From Thiotrichaceae bacterium (GTDB lineage: Bacteria; Pseudomonadota; Gammaproteobacteria; SZUA-229): a stretch of DNA of 5,122 bases. Each line of letters begins with the position of its first letter. The stretch's first letter is position 1. Positions 1 to 5,122 of this stretch are shown piece after piece. The notes below the pieces were generated by a model. That model was not told the origin of the DNA. It did not search any database and saw only the letters and a program-made list of their open reading frames with translations. The translations under genes and the position numbers were made by a program. Where the stretch lies: contig NVWZ01000008.1 in the NCBI GenBank assembly GCA_002746365.1, positions 59,850 through 64,971 on the forward strand. The letters run 5' to 3'.

Positions 1-1746
1 CCTGTATTGCAAACGGTTGTGGCAGAAATTTATGGTCCAGACGCAGAAACGCGTCGTGAAGTGGCCAGAAATATGACCGAGTTTTTTGAGAAAGCAGAAG
101 GTGTGGTTGATGTCGATAACTACATGGTTGATAGCTCGCAGCACTGGCGCTTTGAAGTCAATAGAGATAAAGCCATCCGTCATGGTGTGACGGTTGACAG
201 TATTAACGGTACTTTGGCAATGGCTATGGGTGGTTTCAAGCTAGGCGATATAAAAACAGCCTCAGCCATCGAGCCCACCTTCATTGTTATTCAAGTACCC
301 ATGGCAACGCGTTCGCAGGTTAATCAGTTGAGCAATTTGCCGATGGTCACATCAGTCGGTACGATTGTGCCACTCGGTGAGCTGGGTCGTTTTGTCCTTG
401 AGCTGAATGAGCCGATTATCTGGCACAAAGATTTACGCAATGTGGAATTTGTTGTCGGTGAAATGGAAGGTCGTCTTGGTGCGCCTATCTACGGCATGTT
501 CGGTATTGAAGAGTTTACCGATTTTTACACTACGCCTGATGGTGTGATTATGGAAGGTATGCCAATGAACCTGATTGGCCCACCGGATAGTGACCTTCAG
601 TCCGGTTTCGAATGGACAGGTGAATGGACGGTTACGTTTGAAACATTCCGTGATATGGGGCTTGCCTTTATGGCGGCGATGATCCTTATTTATGGTTTGA
701 TTGTTTGGGAATTCCGCGATTTTGCACTGTCGGGTCTTATCATGTCGCCCATTCCGATTACCATGATTGGTATTGCAGGTGGTCACTGGTTCCATGGTGC
801 GGAATTTACCGCGACCTCAATGATAGGCATGATTGCACTAGGCGGTATCATCGTGCGGCAATCTATTCTGATTGTTGAGTTCGTTAAGATTCAAGTAGCA
901 CAAGGCATGCCCGTTAAAGAGGCGGCGGTGAAAGGTGCTGAAATGCGTATGCGCCCGATTCTGATTACATCACTAACGCTGATGGCGGGTGCGTTTGCCA
1001 TTCTTTCTGACCCAATCTTTAACGGTATGGCAATCAGTCTATTATGGGGCGCAGCAATCGGTACTGTCGGCGCGGTTCTAATCATTCCGCTAGGTTGTAT
1101 TAGTTGTGCTGAAAATTTCTACTACGAAACCAATGATTCGTGCGAGCGCATCATCAGTGATAAGTATGAAGAAATTGAAGGTAAAAAAGCACCTGAAGCC
1201 GAGGTGGAAGAATATAAAACGCCATTATGGATGCGTTTATATGGTTTGATTATAGGCATATTTACCTGGATTACTGTCATTGTATCGATGGTGATTAATA
1301 TCATTAAAATGATATTTGGCATGATTGCGAGCAAGTTTGGCTCTGACGATGATGATTATACGCCACCACCGCCAAGGTCTACTCCGCCCGCAACGCCTCC
1401 ATCTACGCCTCCGCCGGCAGCAAAAACATCCGCACCGGCACCAGTGAAGAAAAAGGCTGAGACGGTGAAAAAAGCGGTGTCTGAGGAAAAGAAAAAAGAA
1501 TCGCCGGTCAAGAAAGCGATAACCAAGAAAGCGATAACCAAGAAAACGATAGTCAAGAAAACTTCGGCCGAGAACAAGACTATCACTAAAAAGATTGTCA
1601 CTAAAAAGTCGACAGTAAAGAAAAAAGTTGTTGCAAAAAAAGTGGCGAAGAAAAAAGTCGTGAAAAAAGCGGTGCCAGTCAAAAAGGCACCGTCTAAAAA
1701 ATCCCCGCCTGGTGGCCGGCGCGGTATTCGCTTGAAGGCTGATTAG
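1..1746 (+). CDS. RND-family efflux permease, C-terminal half (5' partial), with lysine-rich C-terminal tail
   Basis: This is an inner-membrane proton-driven efflux pump subunit of the RND superfamily; the substrate cannot be told from this half. The reading frame is open from base 1, so the true start lies upstream. Counting from base 1, residues 1-215 are the second periplasmic (porter/docking) region, which opens with the VLQTVVAEIYGP stretch typical of this family. Membrane helices follow at about 219-237, 242-262, 274-294, 320-338 and 345-364, equivalent to TM8-TM12. The TM10 core reads GGIIVRQSILIVEF: an Arg stands where AcrB has the proton-relay Lys940. After TM12 the protein is unusual. 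It has an acidic linker, an extra hydrophobic segment (about 412-446), a DDDD cluster (449-452), a proline-rich stretch (455-475) and a roughly 100-residue Lys/Ala/Val/Thr-rich tail up to the stop. Ordinary RND pumps end soon after TM12. The N-terminal half, including the TM4 acidic relay residues, and any adaptor gene lie outside the window. Confidence 0.93.
   Translation, partial: PVLQTVVAEIYGPDAETRREVARNMTEFFEKAEGVVDVDNYMVDSSQHWRFEVNRDKAIRHGVTVDSINGTLAMAMGGFKLGDIKTASAIEPTFIVIQVPMATRSQVNQLSNLPMVTSVGTIVPLGELGRFVLELNEPIIWHKDLRNVEFVVGEMEGRLGAPIYGMFGIEEFTDFYTTPDGVIMEGMPMNLIGPPDSDLQSGFEWTGEWTVTFETFRDMGLAFMAAMILIYGLIVWEFRDFALSGLIMSPIPITMIGIAGGHWFHGAEFTATSMIGMIALGGIIVRQSILIVEFVKIQVAQGMPVKEAAVKGAEMRMRPILITSLTLMAGAFAILSDPIFNGMAISLLWGAAIGTVGAVLIIPLGCISCAENFYYETNDSCERIISDKYEEIEGKKAPEAEVEEYKTPLWMRLYGLIIGIFTWITVIVSMVINIIKMIFGMIASKFGSDDDDYTPPPPRSTPPATPPSTPPPAAKTSAPAPVKKKAETVKKAVSEEKKKESPVKKAITKKAITKKTIVKKTSAENKTITKKIVTKKSTVKKKVVAKKVAKKKVVKKAVPVKKAPSKKSPPGGRRGIRLKAD
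1510..1554 (+). repeat. 15-bp tandem repeat encoding KKAIT-type pentapeptides
   Basis: Two identical copies of AAGAAAGCGATAACC lie at 1510-1524 and 1525-1539, followed by a third copy with three mismatches at 1540-1554. They encode KKAIT, KKAIT, KKTIV in the tail of the RND permease. A related 15-bp periodicity recurs at 1583-1608, where TCACTAAAAAG appears twice 15 bases apart. The unit length keeps the reading frame, so copy number could change without breaking the gene. Confidence 0.85.
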
Positions 1747-1824
1747 TATATAGAAAGAGTGACGAGGGAAGGTAACGTCGTATGAAAGCGGCGAGGATAT
1801 AAGTAATTTAAAGAAGGTAGTGTA

Positions 1825-2562
1825 ATGTTTTTTATTGATCGTTTAAGTCGAACCAGTAGTTTTAGTTTGTTAGTTTTATTATTGACTTTTTCATTCATGC
1901 TTCAGGCGCAGGTAACCGAGCCAGTACCTGATGTTGCTTCTGAGCCCAGTGCGAGTGCAGGAAAACAATCGGTATATTCCTTTCCGAAATGGCCCGTTAG
2001 GCAGCAGGTAAAGAGAGACAGGGTGCCGCCACCGCCACCGGGACCTTATATGTCCTCCGCTTTGAATGGTCATTCAATAAAAGCACCCTCGTTTAGTCAT
2101 CGAGTTAATAAACCAGAAAGAGTGTTTGATTCATCTAATATTTCGCTGGATACATTTAGTCCAGATATCCCCTGGCCTGCAAATTTAAGGCAAGCACCTT
2201 CACGCTGGATGCCAGAAAACGGTTATCAATATGTTCCGCCACAAGTTAGTCATAACAGACAACAAGCCGTGCCAGCGAATAATCACTATGGTTATCGTCC
2301 ACGGAGTCCACAGATGAATTGGTCTGGTATGCGCTTTAATCCAAATGCCAATAATTTAACAAATAGAACAGGTATGCCGGTGCCAGATATGAGGGGGTCA
2401 GATAATCGCTCACGTGGTAGTCATGGTCCGGCTAACTGGATGCCTTCGATGGGCTACCCAGCAAATAGAGGTCAGTATCGGCCTAGCCCAGGCAATACTG
2501 ATGCTACTATGAGAAACCAGGATCCCGCGAGAATGAATACTCGACAGGGTGGGTTACAGTAA
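1825..2562 (+). CDS. Predicted secreted Pro/Asn/Met-rich low-complexity protein, unknown function
   Basis: I do not recognise this 245-residue protein. It starts with a Sec-type signal peptide: a basic n-region, a hydrophobic core at about residues 13-26, and a probable cleavage after LQA (residue 28). The mature part has no cysteine and looks largely disordered. It is rich in Pro, Asn, Arg, Ser, Met and aromatic residues and has a run of five prolines at 68-72. A short motif WMPxxGY occurs twice, at residues 128-134 and 205-211, hinting at degenerate internal repetition. The start is supported by AGAAGG at 1812-1817, 7 nt before the ATG. The gene lies 78 bp after the RND gene with no terminator visible between them, so co-transcription is possible. 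Its composition resembles a structural or envelope-associated protein, and its position two genes before a sulfur-globule-type gene is the only functional clue. Real coding status is likely; function is unknown. Confidence 0.75.
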   Translation: MFFIDRLSRTSSFSLLVLLLTFSFMLQAQVTEPVPDVASEPSASAGKQSVYSFPKWPVRQQVKRDRVPPPPPGPYMSSALNGHSIKAPSFSHRVNKPERVFDSSNISLDTFSPDIPWPANLRQAPSRWMPENGYQYVPPQVSHNRQQAVPANNHYGYRPRSPQMNWSGMRFNPNANNLTNRTGMPVPDMRGSDNRSRGSHGPANWMPSMGYPANRGQYRPSPGNTDATMRNQDPARMNTRQGGLQ

Positions 2563-2646
2563 TTTGAATCCTGACTATGTGTGATTTGATTTTGATTTTA
2601 AAATACACCATGGTTTCTCAGTTCAGGGTTCTTCAAGGTACGTTGT

Positions 2647-3480
2647 ATGCAACTATTCTCAGACAAGCTCCCAGGGATAATCTACAAATCAGTAGTCGGT
2701 TGTTGGATGCTTAGTTCATTTGCATCTATAGCAGTGGCGGTTGAAAGTTCAAATCCGTGGGCGCTGCCACAGGCATCCATGGCTGAAGACTGGCAACAAA
2801 CTGACAGGCAACACAATAGAAAACAGTCGTCGCCATCCAATGCTTCTCAATCGAAGAGCTGGCGTTTTGTTACACCTGAAATGCTTGATTCATTAAAACG
2901 TCAACAGACGCAAATGCAGTTGATGCCTGGTCAAATGATGCCTGAGCAGCATCGTGTTGAACCGTCTGGTTCCTGCCCGGTGCAATCGAAGGACGTGTCT
3001 ACTTTGCAACCGCAGCTTGTACCGGGATTCGGGCCCATGCTGCAAAGTTCATATTTTAGCGGGCAATCGGCAATACTGCCACAGATGCCTGCCGTGGCAC
3101 CCTCAGATATGCACTATGGCATGAATAATACTAATCCAATGTTCGATTCGCCGGCGGTATCGCCCTGGGGCAAGGGTGCAGATGTGTTGTATCGTGGCGA
3201 ATCTTTTCCGAATGCCTTTTCTGGATCAGCACCTTCGGCTTTAGGGGGTAAGTTTCCCGGTATGTCTCAACGCGCTTATCCATGGGTGCTGAATGAAGGG
3301 CTGCCGAATGAAGCGCTGGGCGGACTATTGCCAATACCGGTTCCGTCATCTGTCGAGGATAGTTACCAGCGTGAAACGCCGGTCGTAACCGAAAATAAAA
3401 AGCCTGGAAATTTTGAGAAAGGTAAGGTGGATAAAGTGTTTAACCCTTATGCTTTTCTGCCAGGAGATAGCCTGAGATAG
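2647..3480 (+). CDS. Predicted secreted Met/Gln/Pro/Ser-rich protein, unknown function
   Basis: I do not recognise this 277-residue protein. Its N-terminus reads as a Sec signal peptide with a hydrophobic stretch at about residues 15-31 and a likely cleavage after AVA (29-31). The mature protein begins with a polar segment containing NPWALP (36-41). It then has a short, possibly helical stretch WRFVTPEMLDSLKRQQTQMQ from residue 72 that leads into a Met/Gln/Pro-rich patch. Most of the rest is low-complexity Pro/Ser/Gly/Met sequence with scattered aromatics, ending with NPYAFLPGD near the C-terminus, which echoes the N-terminal NPWALP. A single cysteine remains after cleavage (C110). AAGG at 2635-2638, 8 nt before the ATG, supports the start. 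The gene follows the previous secreted-protein gene by 84 bp and precedes the sulfur-globule-type gene. Like its upstream neighbour it may be an extracytoplasmic structural or assembly protein, but this is inferred from composition and position only. Confidence 0.75.
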   Translation: MQLFSDKLPGIIYKSVVGCWMLSSFASIAVAVESSNPWALPQASMAEDWQQTDRQHNRKQSSPSNASQSKSWRFVTPEMLDSLKRQQTQMQLMPGQMMPEQHRVEPSGSCPVQSKDVSTLQPQLVPGFGPMLQSSYFSGQSAILPQMPAVAPSDMHYGMNNTNPMFDSPAVSPWGKGADVLYRGESFPNAFSGSAPSALGGKFPGMSQRAYPWVLNEGLPNEALGGLLPIPVPSSVEDSYQRETPVVTENKKPGNFEKGKVDKVFNPYAFLPGDSLR

Positions 3481-3638
3481 CATTGTTGATGTGCTTGTCT
3501 GGATTATGGCTTATAAAGAATAACAAGGGTATAGTGTGTAGTTCATCGCCACATTATGGGTGGCTGCACAGTAAGCGAGTATTGAGTTTTCCCTCGATTC
3601 AATGCTGTATTTAATGAGGGTGGAAATGAGGAAATAAT
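3481..3638 (+). promoter_or_regulatory. 158-bp leader/promoter region of the sulfur-globule-type gene
   Basis: This is the longest intergenic gap in the window and the natural place for a promoter of the downstream gene. A -10-like TATAGT lies at 3530-3535, with only a poor -35 candidate (TGGCTT, 3507-3512, 17-bp spacing). Two small inverted repeats are present: GCCAC/GTGGC (3548-3552 and 3560-3564, 7-nt loop) and CCCTC/GAGGG (3591-3595 and 3616-3620). The second ends 7 nt before the ribosome binding site. Neither hairpin is strong. No terminator for the preceding gene is visible. Confidence 0.3.
3628..3633 (+). promoter_or_regulatory. Ribosome binding site of the sulfur-globule-type gene
   Basis: GAGGAA sits 5 nt before the ATG at 3639, one of the best Shine-Dalgarno matches in the window. 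It fixes the start at the codon that begins the signal peptide. A three-codon frame (ATG AGG AAA stop, 3626-3637) overlaps it and is probably meaningless. Confidence 0.7.
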
Positions 3639-4049
3639 ATGAAATCGATGATGAAAGTAGCTGCTTTAACGGCAGCATTAGGTTTTGCTATGGCCCCTCT
3701 ATCTGCTGTTGCAGACTGGAATATGCCATGGGGTGGTAATAACAATAGTGGTGGCGGTAACTTTAATAACGACGCATATAACCAGGGTTATAGCGATGGT
3801 TACGGTGATGCATCGGGTTCGGGTTCCGGTGATATGGAAGGCAATTTTGGTTTTAACATGAAAGGCAAAGGTAGCGGTAAGGGACGTGCTGACGGCAACA
3901 ATGCATATAGTGGTAACAACCGTTGGGATAATCGTTGGAATAATAACAATAACTACAATAACAATAGTGGTTATTATGGTCGTCCAAATTACGGACCACC
4001 TCCTGGTTACGGTGCACCTGCTCCACAAGCAGCGCCACCCACTCAGTAA
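3639..4049 (+). CDS. Sulfur-globule-type secreted protein, Gly/Asn/Tyr-rich
   Basis: This 136-residue protein is probably a coat protein of intracellular sulfur globules, which in purple sulfur bacteria are wrapped in small exported Gly/Asn/Ala/Tyr-rich proteins (SgpA, SgpB, SgpC of Allochromatium). A clear signal peptide ends with AVA at residues 23-25, leaving a mature chain of 111 residues that starts DWNMPWGG. The mature part holds a Gly/Asn-rich head, a GYSDGYGD stretch, a central GNFGFNMKGKGSGKG segment, then an Asn/Trp/Arg region with a run of eight Asn interrupted by one Tyr (101-109), and a Gly/Tyr/Pro/Ala tail. It has no cysteine. Size, export signal and composition fit the family. 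Because low-complexity chains can converge, another Gly-rich envelope or surface protein remains possible. The gene has its own leader and a strong Shine-Dalgarno, and a strong terminator follows 13 bp after the stop, which suits an abundantly expressed structural gene. Confidence 0.68.
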   Translation: MKSMMKVAALTAALGFAMAPLSAVADWNMPWGGNNNSGGGNFNNDAYNQGYSDGYGDASGSGSGDMEGNFGFNMKGKGSGKGRADGNNAYSGNNRWDNRWNNNNNYNNNSGYYGRPNYGPPPGYGAPAPQAAPPTQ

Positions 4050-4062
4050 GTACAATAATGGT

Positions 4063-4098
4063 AAGGCGGTGCCTTAACTGGCACCGCCTTTTCTGTCT
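4063..4098 (+). terminator. Rho-independent terminator of the sulfur-globule-type gene
   Basis: AAGGCGGTGCC (4063-4073) and GGCACCGCCTT (4080-4090) form a perfect 11-bp GC-rich stem with the 6-nt loop TTAACT. A T-rich but interrupted tract (TTCTGTCT) follows. Read on the opposite strand the hairpin has no T-tract, so it appears to act in the + direction only. Confidence 0.88.
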
Positions 4099-4101
4099 AA
4101 A
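4074..4101 (+). promoter_or_regulatory. Candidate promoter nested in the terminator, possibly giving a leaderless mRNA
   Basis: TTAACT, which is the terminator loop (4074-4079), matches a -35 box at four of six positions. TCTAAA (4096-4101) matches a -10 box at four of six, with a 16-bp spacer. Initiation 7 nt after the -10 box would fall on the ATG at 4108. This would explain why that gene lacks a Shine-Dalgarno sequence. Weak box matches are common by chance in AT-rich DNA, so this is only a candidate. Confidence 0.25.
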
Positions 4102-4107
4102 TTTGAT

Positions 4108-4905
4108 ATGCAAATATTTTTGAAGCTAATCTTATTATTGAGCGTGCTATGTGTGGGCTCGCTTCAAGCTGCGTCATTTACTGCGGATGCAGTGCAAATA
4201 CGAGGGGAAAGTGTCAGTCATGCCAAAATGTTCTGGTTGGACGGAAATGTAAGATTTGAGTACACCGAAGATGGTGTTTCCATGGCGCAGATTTTTGATA
4301 ATAAAAACAATAAAATTATCTGGCTGGATAATGAAAATAAATACTATCTGGAAAAGGATATGCCAGAAGATGAAAAAGTTATAACGGGTAATATTATAGC
4401 GGGCAAAAAAAGTAAAAAAACCAATGACCCCTGTAAGCAATTCTCTGGTGCTGAATGTGTCTTTCTAAAAAAAACAAGAATGAATGGCAGAGAAGCTGAA
4501 AAATGGTTAATTACGCTGGATAACGAAGGTAGTGACTTCCACATATTTCAGTGGATAGATGTCAAATATAAAAATATTTTAAGACAGGAAAACTCAAATG
4601 GTACAGGTTTGAGCGTCACGATTAAAGACGGTCAGAAAATGAATAGTCGTAAAGTTAGAAAATTGACGATGACTGCATTTAGTGCAACGGGTGAGAAAAA
4701 GCAGGGTACGCAGTGGTATGACAATGAGTTAGATATTGTTGTTAAGCAGGAATATCAGAATGATGTTGTTGATGAGCTGCGAAATATAAAAGTTGAAAAA
4801 GTCAGTAAAAAATTATTTTCCGTGCCAAAAGATTACGCATTATTTGACACGACAGTGCAAACAGCAATGCAATTTGAAAGCGTTGCAGAAAAAGATAAAA
4901 ACTAA
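4108..4905 (+). CDS. Predicted periplasmic protein with LolA/LolB-like fold features
   Basis: The protein has 265 residues. Its signal peptide (hydrophobic core at about 3-19, cleavage near LQAA at 19-22) points to the periplasm. Residues 40-84 show the alternating pattern seen in LolA-like and DUF4412-like proteins: a strand with KMFWLDGNVRFEY, then an IFDNKNNKIIWLDNENKYYLE strand-turn-strand. A C-terminal LFSVPKDY (236-243) resembles the conserved end of such proteins. Two nearby cysteines (C109, C117) could form a disulfide. Members of this fold class bind lipid or act as envelope sensors; no specific ligand or role can be assigned here. It is unlikely to be LolA itself, since the match is only in pattern. 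The start is chosen because it gives an intact signal peptide, though no Shine-Dalgarno precedes it. The gene is set apart from the previous one by a terminator and is visibly richer in A and T than the RND gene. Confidence 0.75.
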   Translation: MQIFLKLILLLSVLCVGSLQAASFTADAVQIRGESVSHAKMFWLDGNVRFEYTEDGVSMAQIFDNKNNKIIWLDNENKYYLEKDMPEDEKVITGNIIAGKKSKKTNDPCKQFSGAECVFLKKTRMNGREAEKWLITLDNEGSDFHIFQWIDVKYKNILRQENSNGTGLSVTIKDGQKMNSRKVRKLTMTAFSATGEKKQGTQWYDNELDIVVKQEYQNDVVDELRNIKVEKVSKKLFSVPKDYALFDTTVQTAMQFESVAEKDKN

Positions 4906-4918
4906 AACATGAATGCGT

Positions 4919-4962
4919 TTGACGTAAGTCATATTCTGCATTGATATTGTAATAATTATAAT
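4919..4962 (+). promoter_or_regulatory. Candidate promoter region for the ParA-family gene
   Basis: The 101-bp gap before the ParA gene is AT-rich. It contains a perfect -10 hexamer TATAAT at 4957-4962, but the -35 at the right distance (TTCTGC, 4934-4939, 17-bp spacer) is poor. An alternative pairs TTGACG (4919-4924) with GATATT (4943-4948) over 18 bp. A small palindrome TGAC-GTAA-GTCA (4920-4931) overlaps that -35 and could be an operator half or chance. No convincing terminator of the preceding gene is seen here. Confidence 0.35.
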
Positions 4963-5006
4963 AGAAAAATCTTAAACTAAAAATAGACATTATCGGGTAA
5001 TGGTTT

Positions 5007-5122
5007 ATGTTAACAATTGTTGGGAATTTAAAGGGTGGTACGGGTAAAAGCACCGTTGCATTTAACTTGGCAGTTTGGTTGGCGCATGACAAAACGGGCG
5101 TAAAAGCGTTTGATCTTGATCC
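5007..5122 (+). CDS. ParA/MinD-family partitioning ATPase, N-terminal fragment (3' partial)
   Basis: The frame starts at the ATG at 5007 and stays open to the window end, giving 38 complete codons. Residues 8-16 read LKGGTGKST, the deviant Walker A motif of ParA/MinD ATPases with both the signature Lys (K9) and the P-loop Lys (K14). FDLD at 35-38 is the start of the second conserved motif (Walker A', usually DxDPQ). Such proteins dimerise on ATP and position DNA or other cellular cargo. The start is well fixed: an in-frame TAA lies at 4998-5000 and no other start codon falls between. Hence there is no N-terminal DNA-binding extension, unlike P1-type ParA. The Shine-Dalgarno is weak (GGGTAATGG region, 4995-5003). 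The cargo and partner genes would lie downstream and cannot be seen, so chromosome or plasmid partitioning, or positioning of another structure, are all open. Confidence 0.88.
   Translation, partial: MLTIVGNLKGGTGKSTVAFNLAVWLAHDKTGVKAFDLD

Noticed and set aside
7..9. TTG at position 7 as the start of the RND gene
   Set aside because: The frame is open through base 1 and the protein begins in the middle of a conserved periplasmic segment, so the true start is upstream of the window.
1356..1682. Long open frame on the - strand (108 codons) rich in Phe, Thr and Val
   Set aside because: It is the antisense shadow of the lysine-rich and proline-rich tail of the RND gene: AAG/AAA codons read backwards give Phe/Leu. 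It has no ribosome binding site and no plausible protein pattern.
2564..2604. Possible promoter before the second secreted-protein gene (TTGAAT, TGACTA, TAAAAT boxes)
   Set aside because: The -10-like TAAAAT at 2599-2604 has no -35 partner at acceptable spacing; the nearest are 21 to 29 bp away or too close.
3938..3970. AAT/AAC-rich run considered as a microsatellite or CRISPR-like repeat
   Set aside because: It is a codon-level poly-Asn tract with mixed AAT and AAC and one TAC; there are no regular spacers and no exact long unit.
3699..4113. Overlapping open frames on both strands across the sulfur-globule-type gene
   Set aside because: They come from the AAT/AAC/GGT-rich codons read in other frames, giving Ile/Thr/Val or Tyr/Cys/His strings; the + frame with the signal peptide, Shine-Dalgarno and terminator explains the region.
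4911..4944. Hairpin AATGC...GCATT around TGAC-GTAA-GTCA as a terminator of the LolA-like gene
   Set aside because: The outer arms pair over only five bases around mismatched DNA and no T-tract follows; too weak to call.
1..5122. tRNA, rRNA, insertion sequence, CRISPR array or attachment site
   Set aside because: No tRNA-like cloverleaf, transposase, terminal inverted repeats or regularly spaced repeats could be seen on either strand.

Overview
The window looks like chromosomal DNA of a gammaproteobacterium that probably oxidises sulfur. The clue is a small secreted Gly/Asn/Tyr-rich protein at 3639-4049 whose signal peptide, size and composition match sulfur-globule envelope proteins. This is judged from sequence pattern only; no search was run. 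Every gene is on the + strand and no credible gene was found on the - strand.

Layout: (1) 1-1746 is the C-terminal half of an RND-family efflux permease, cut off by the window start. After its last canonical membrane helix it carries an extra hydrophobic segment, a proline-rich linker and a long lysine-rich histone-H1-like tail built from 15-bp units. (2) 1825-2562 and 2647-3480 are two predicted secreted proteins of low complexity, rich in Pro, Asn, Met, Gln and Ser, with no recognisable domain. (3) 3639-4049 is the sulfur-globule-type protein, preceded by a 158-bp leader and closed by a strong intrinsic terminator at 4063-4098. (4) 4108-4905 is a secreted protein that looks like the LolA/LolB fold class. 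Its start lies 17 nt after the terminator stem and lacks a Shine-Dalgarno sequence. (5) 5007-5122 is the first 38 codons of a ParA/MinD-family ATPase with a complete deviant Walker A motif, cut by the window end.

How the parts may fit together: four consecutive genes (1825-4905) encode exported proteins, three of them low-complexity, next to a transporter and a positioning-type ATPase. A plausible reading is a module for an extracytoplasmic structure such as the protein coat of periplasmic sulfur globules, but only the 3639-4049 protein carries direct compositional support. The LolA-like gene and the ParA gene seem to be separate transcription units, the first behind the terminator and the second behind an AT-rich gap with promoter-like boxes.
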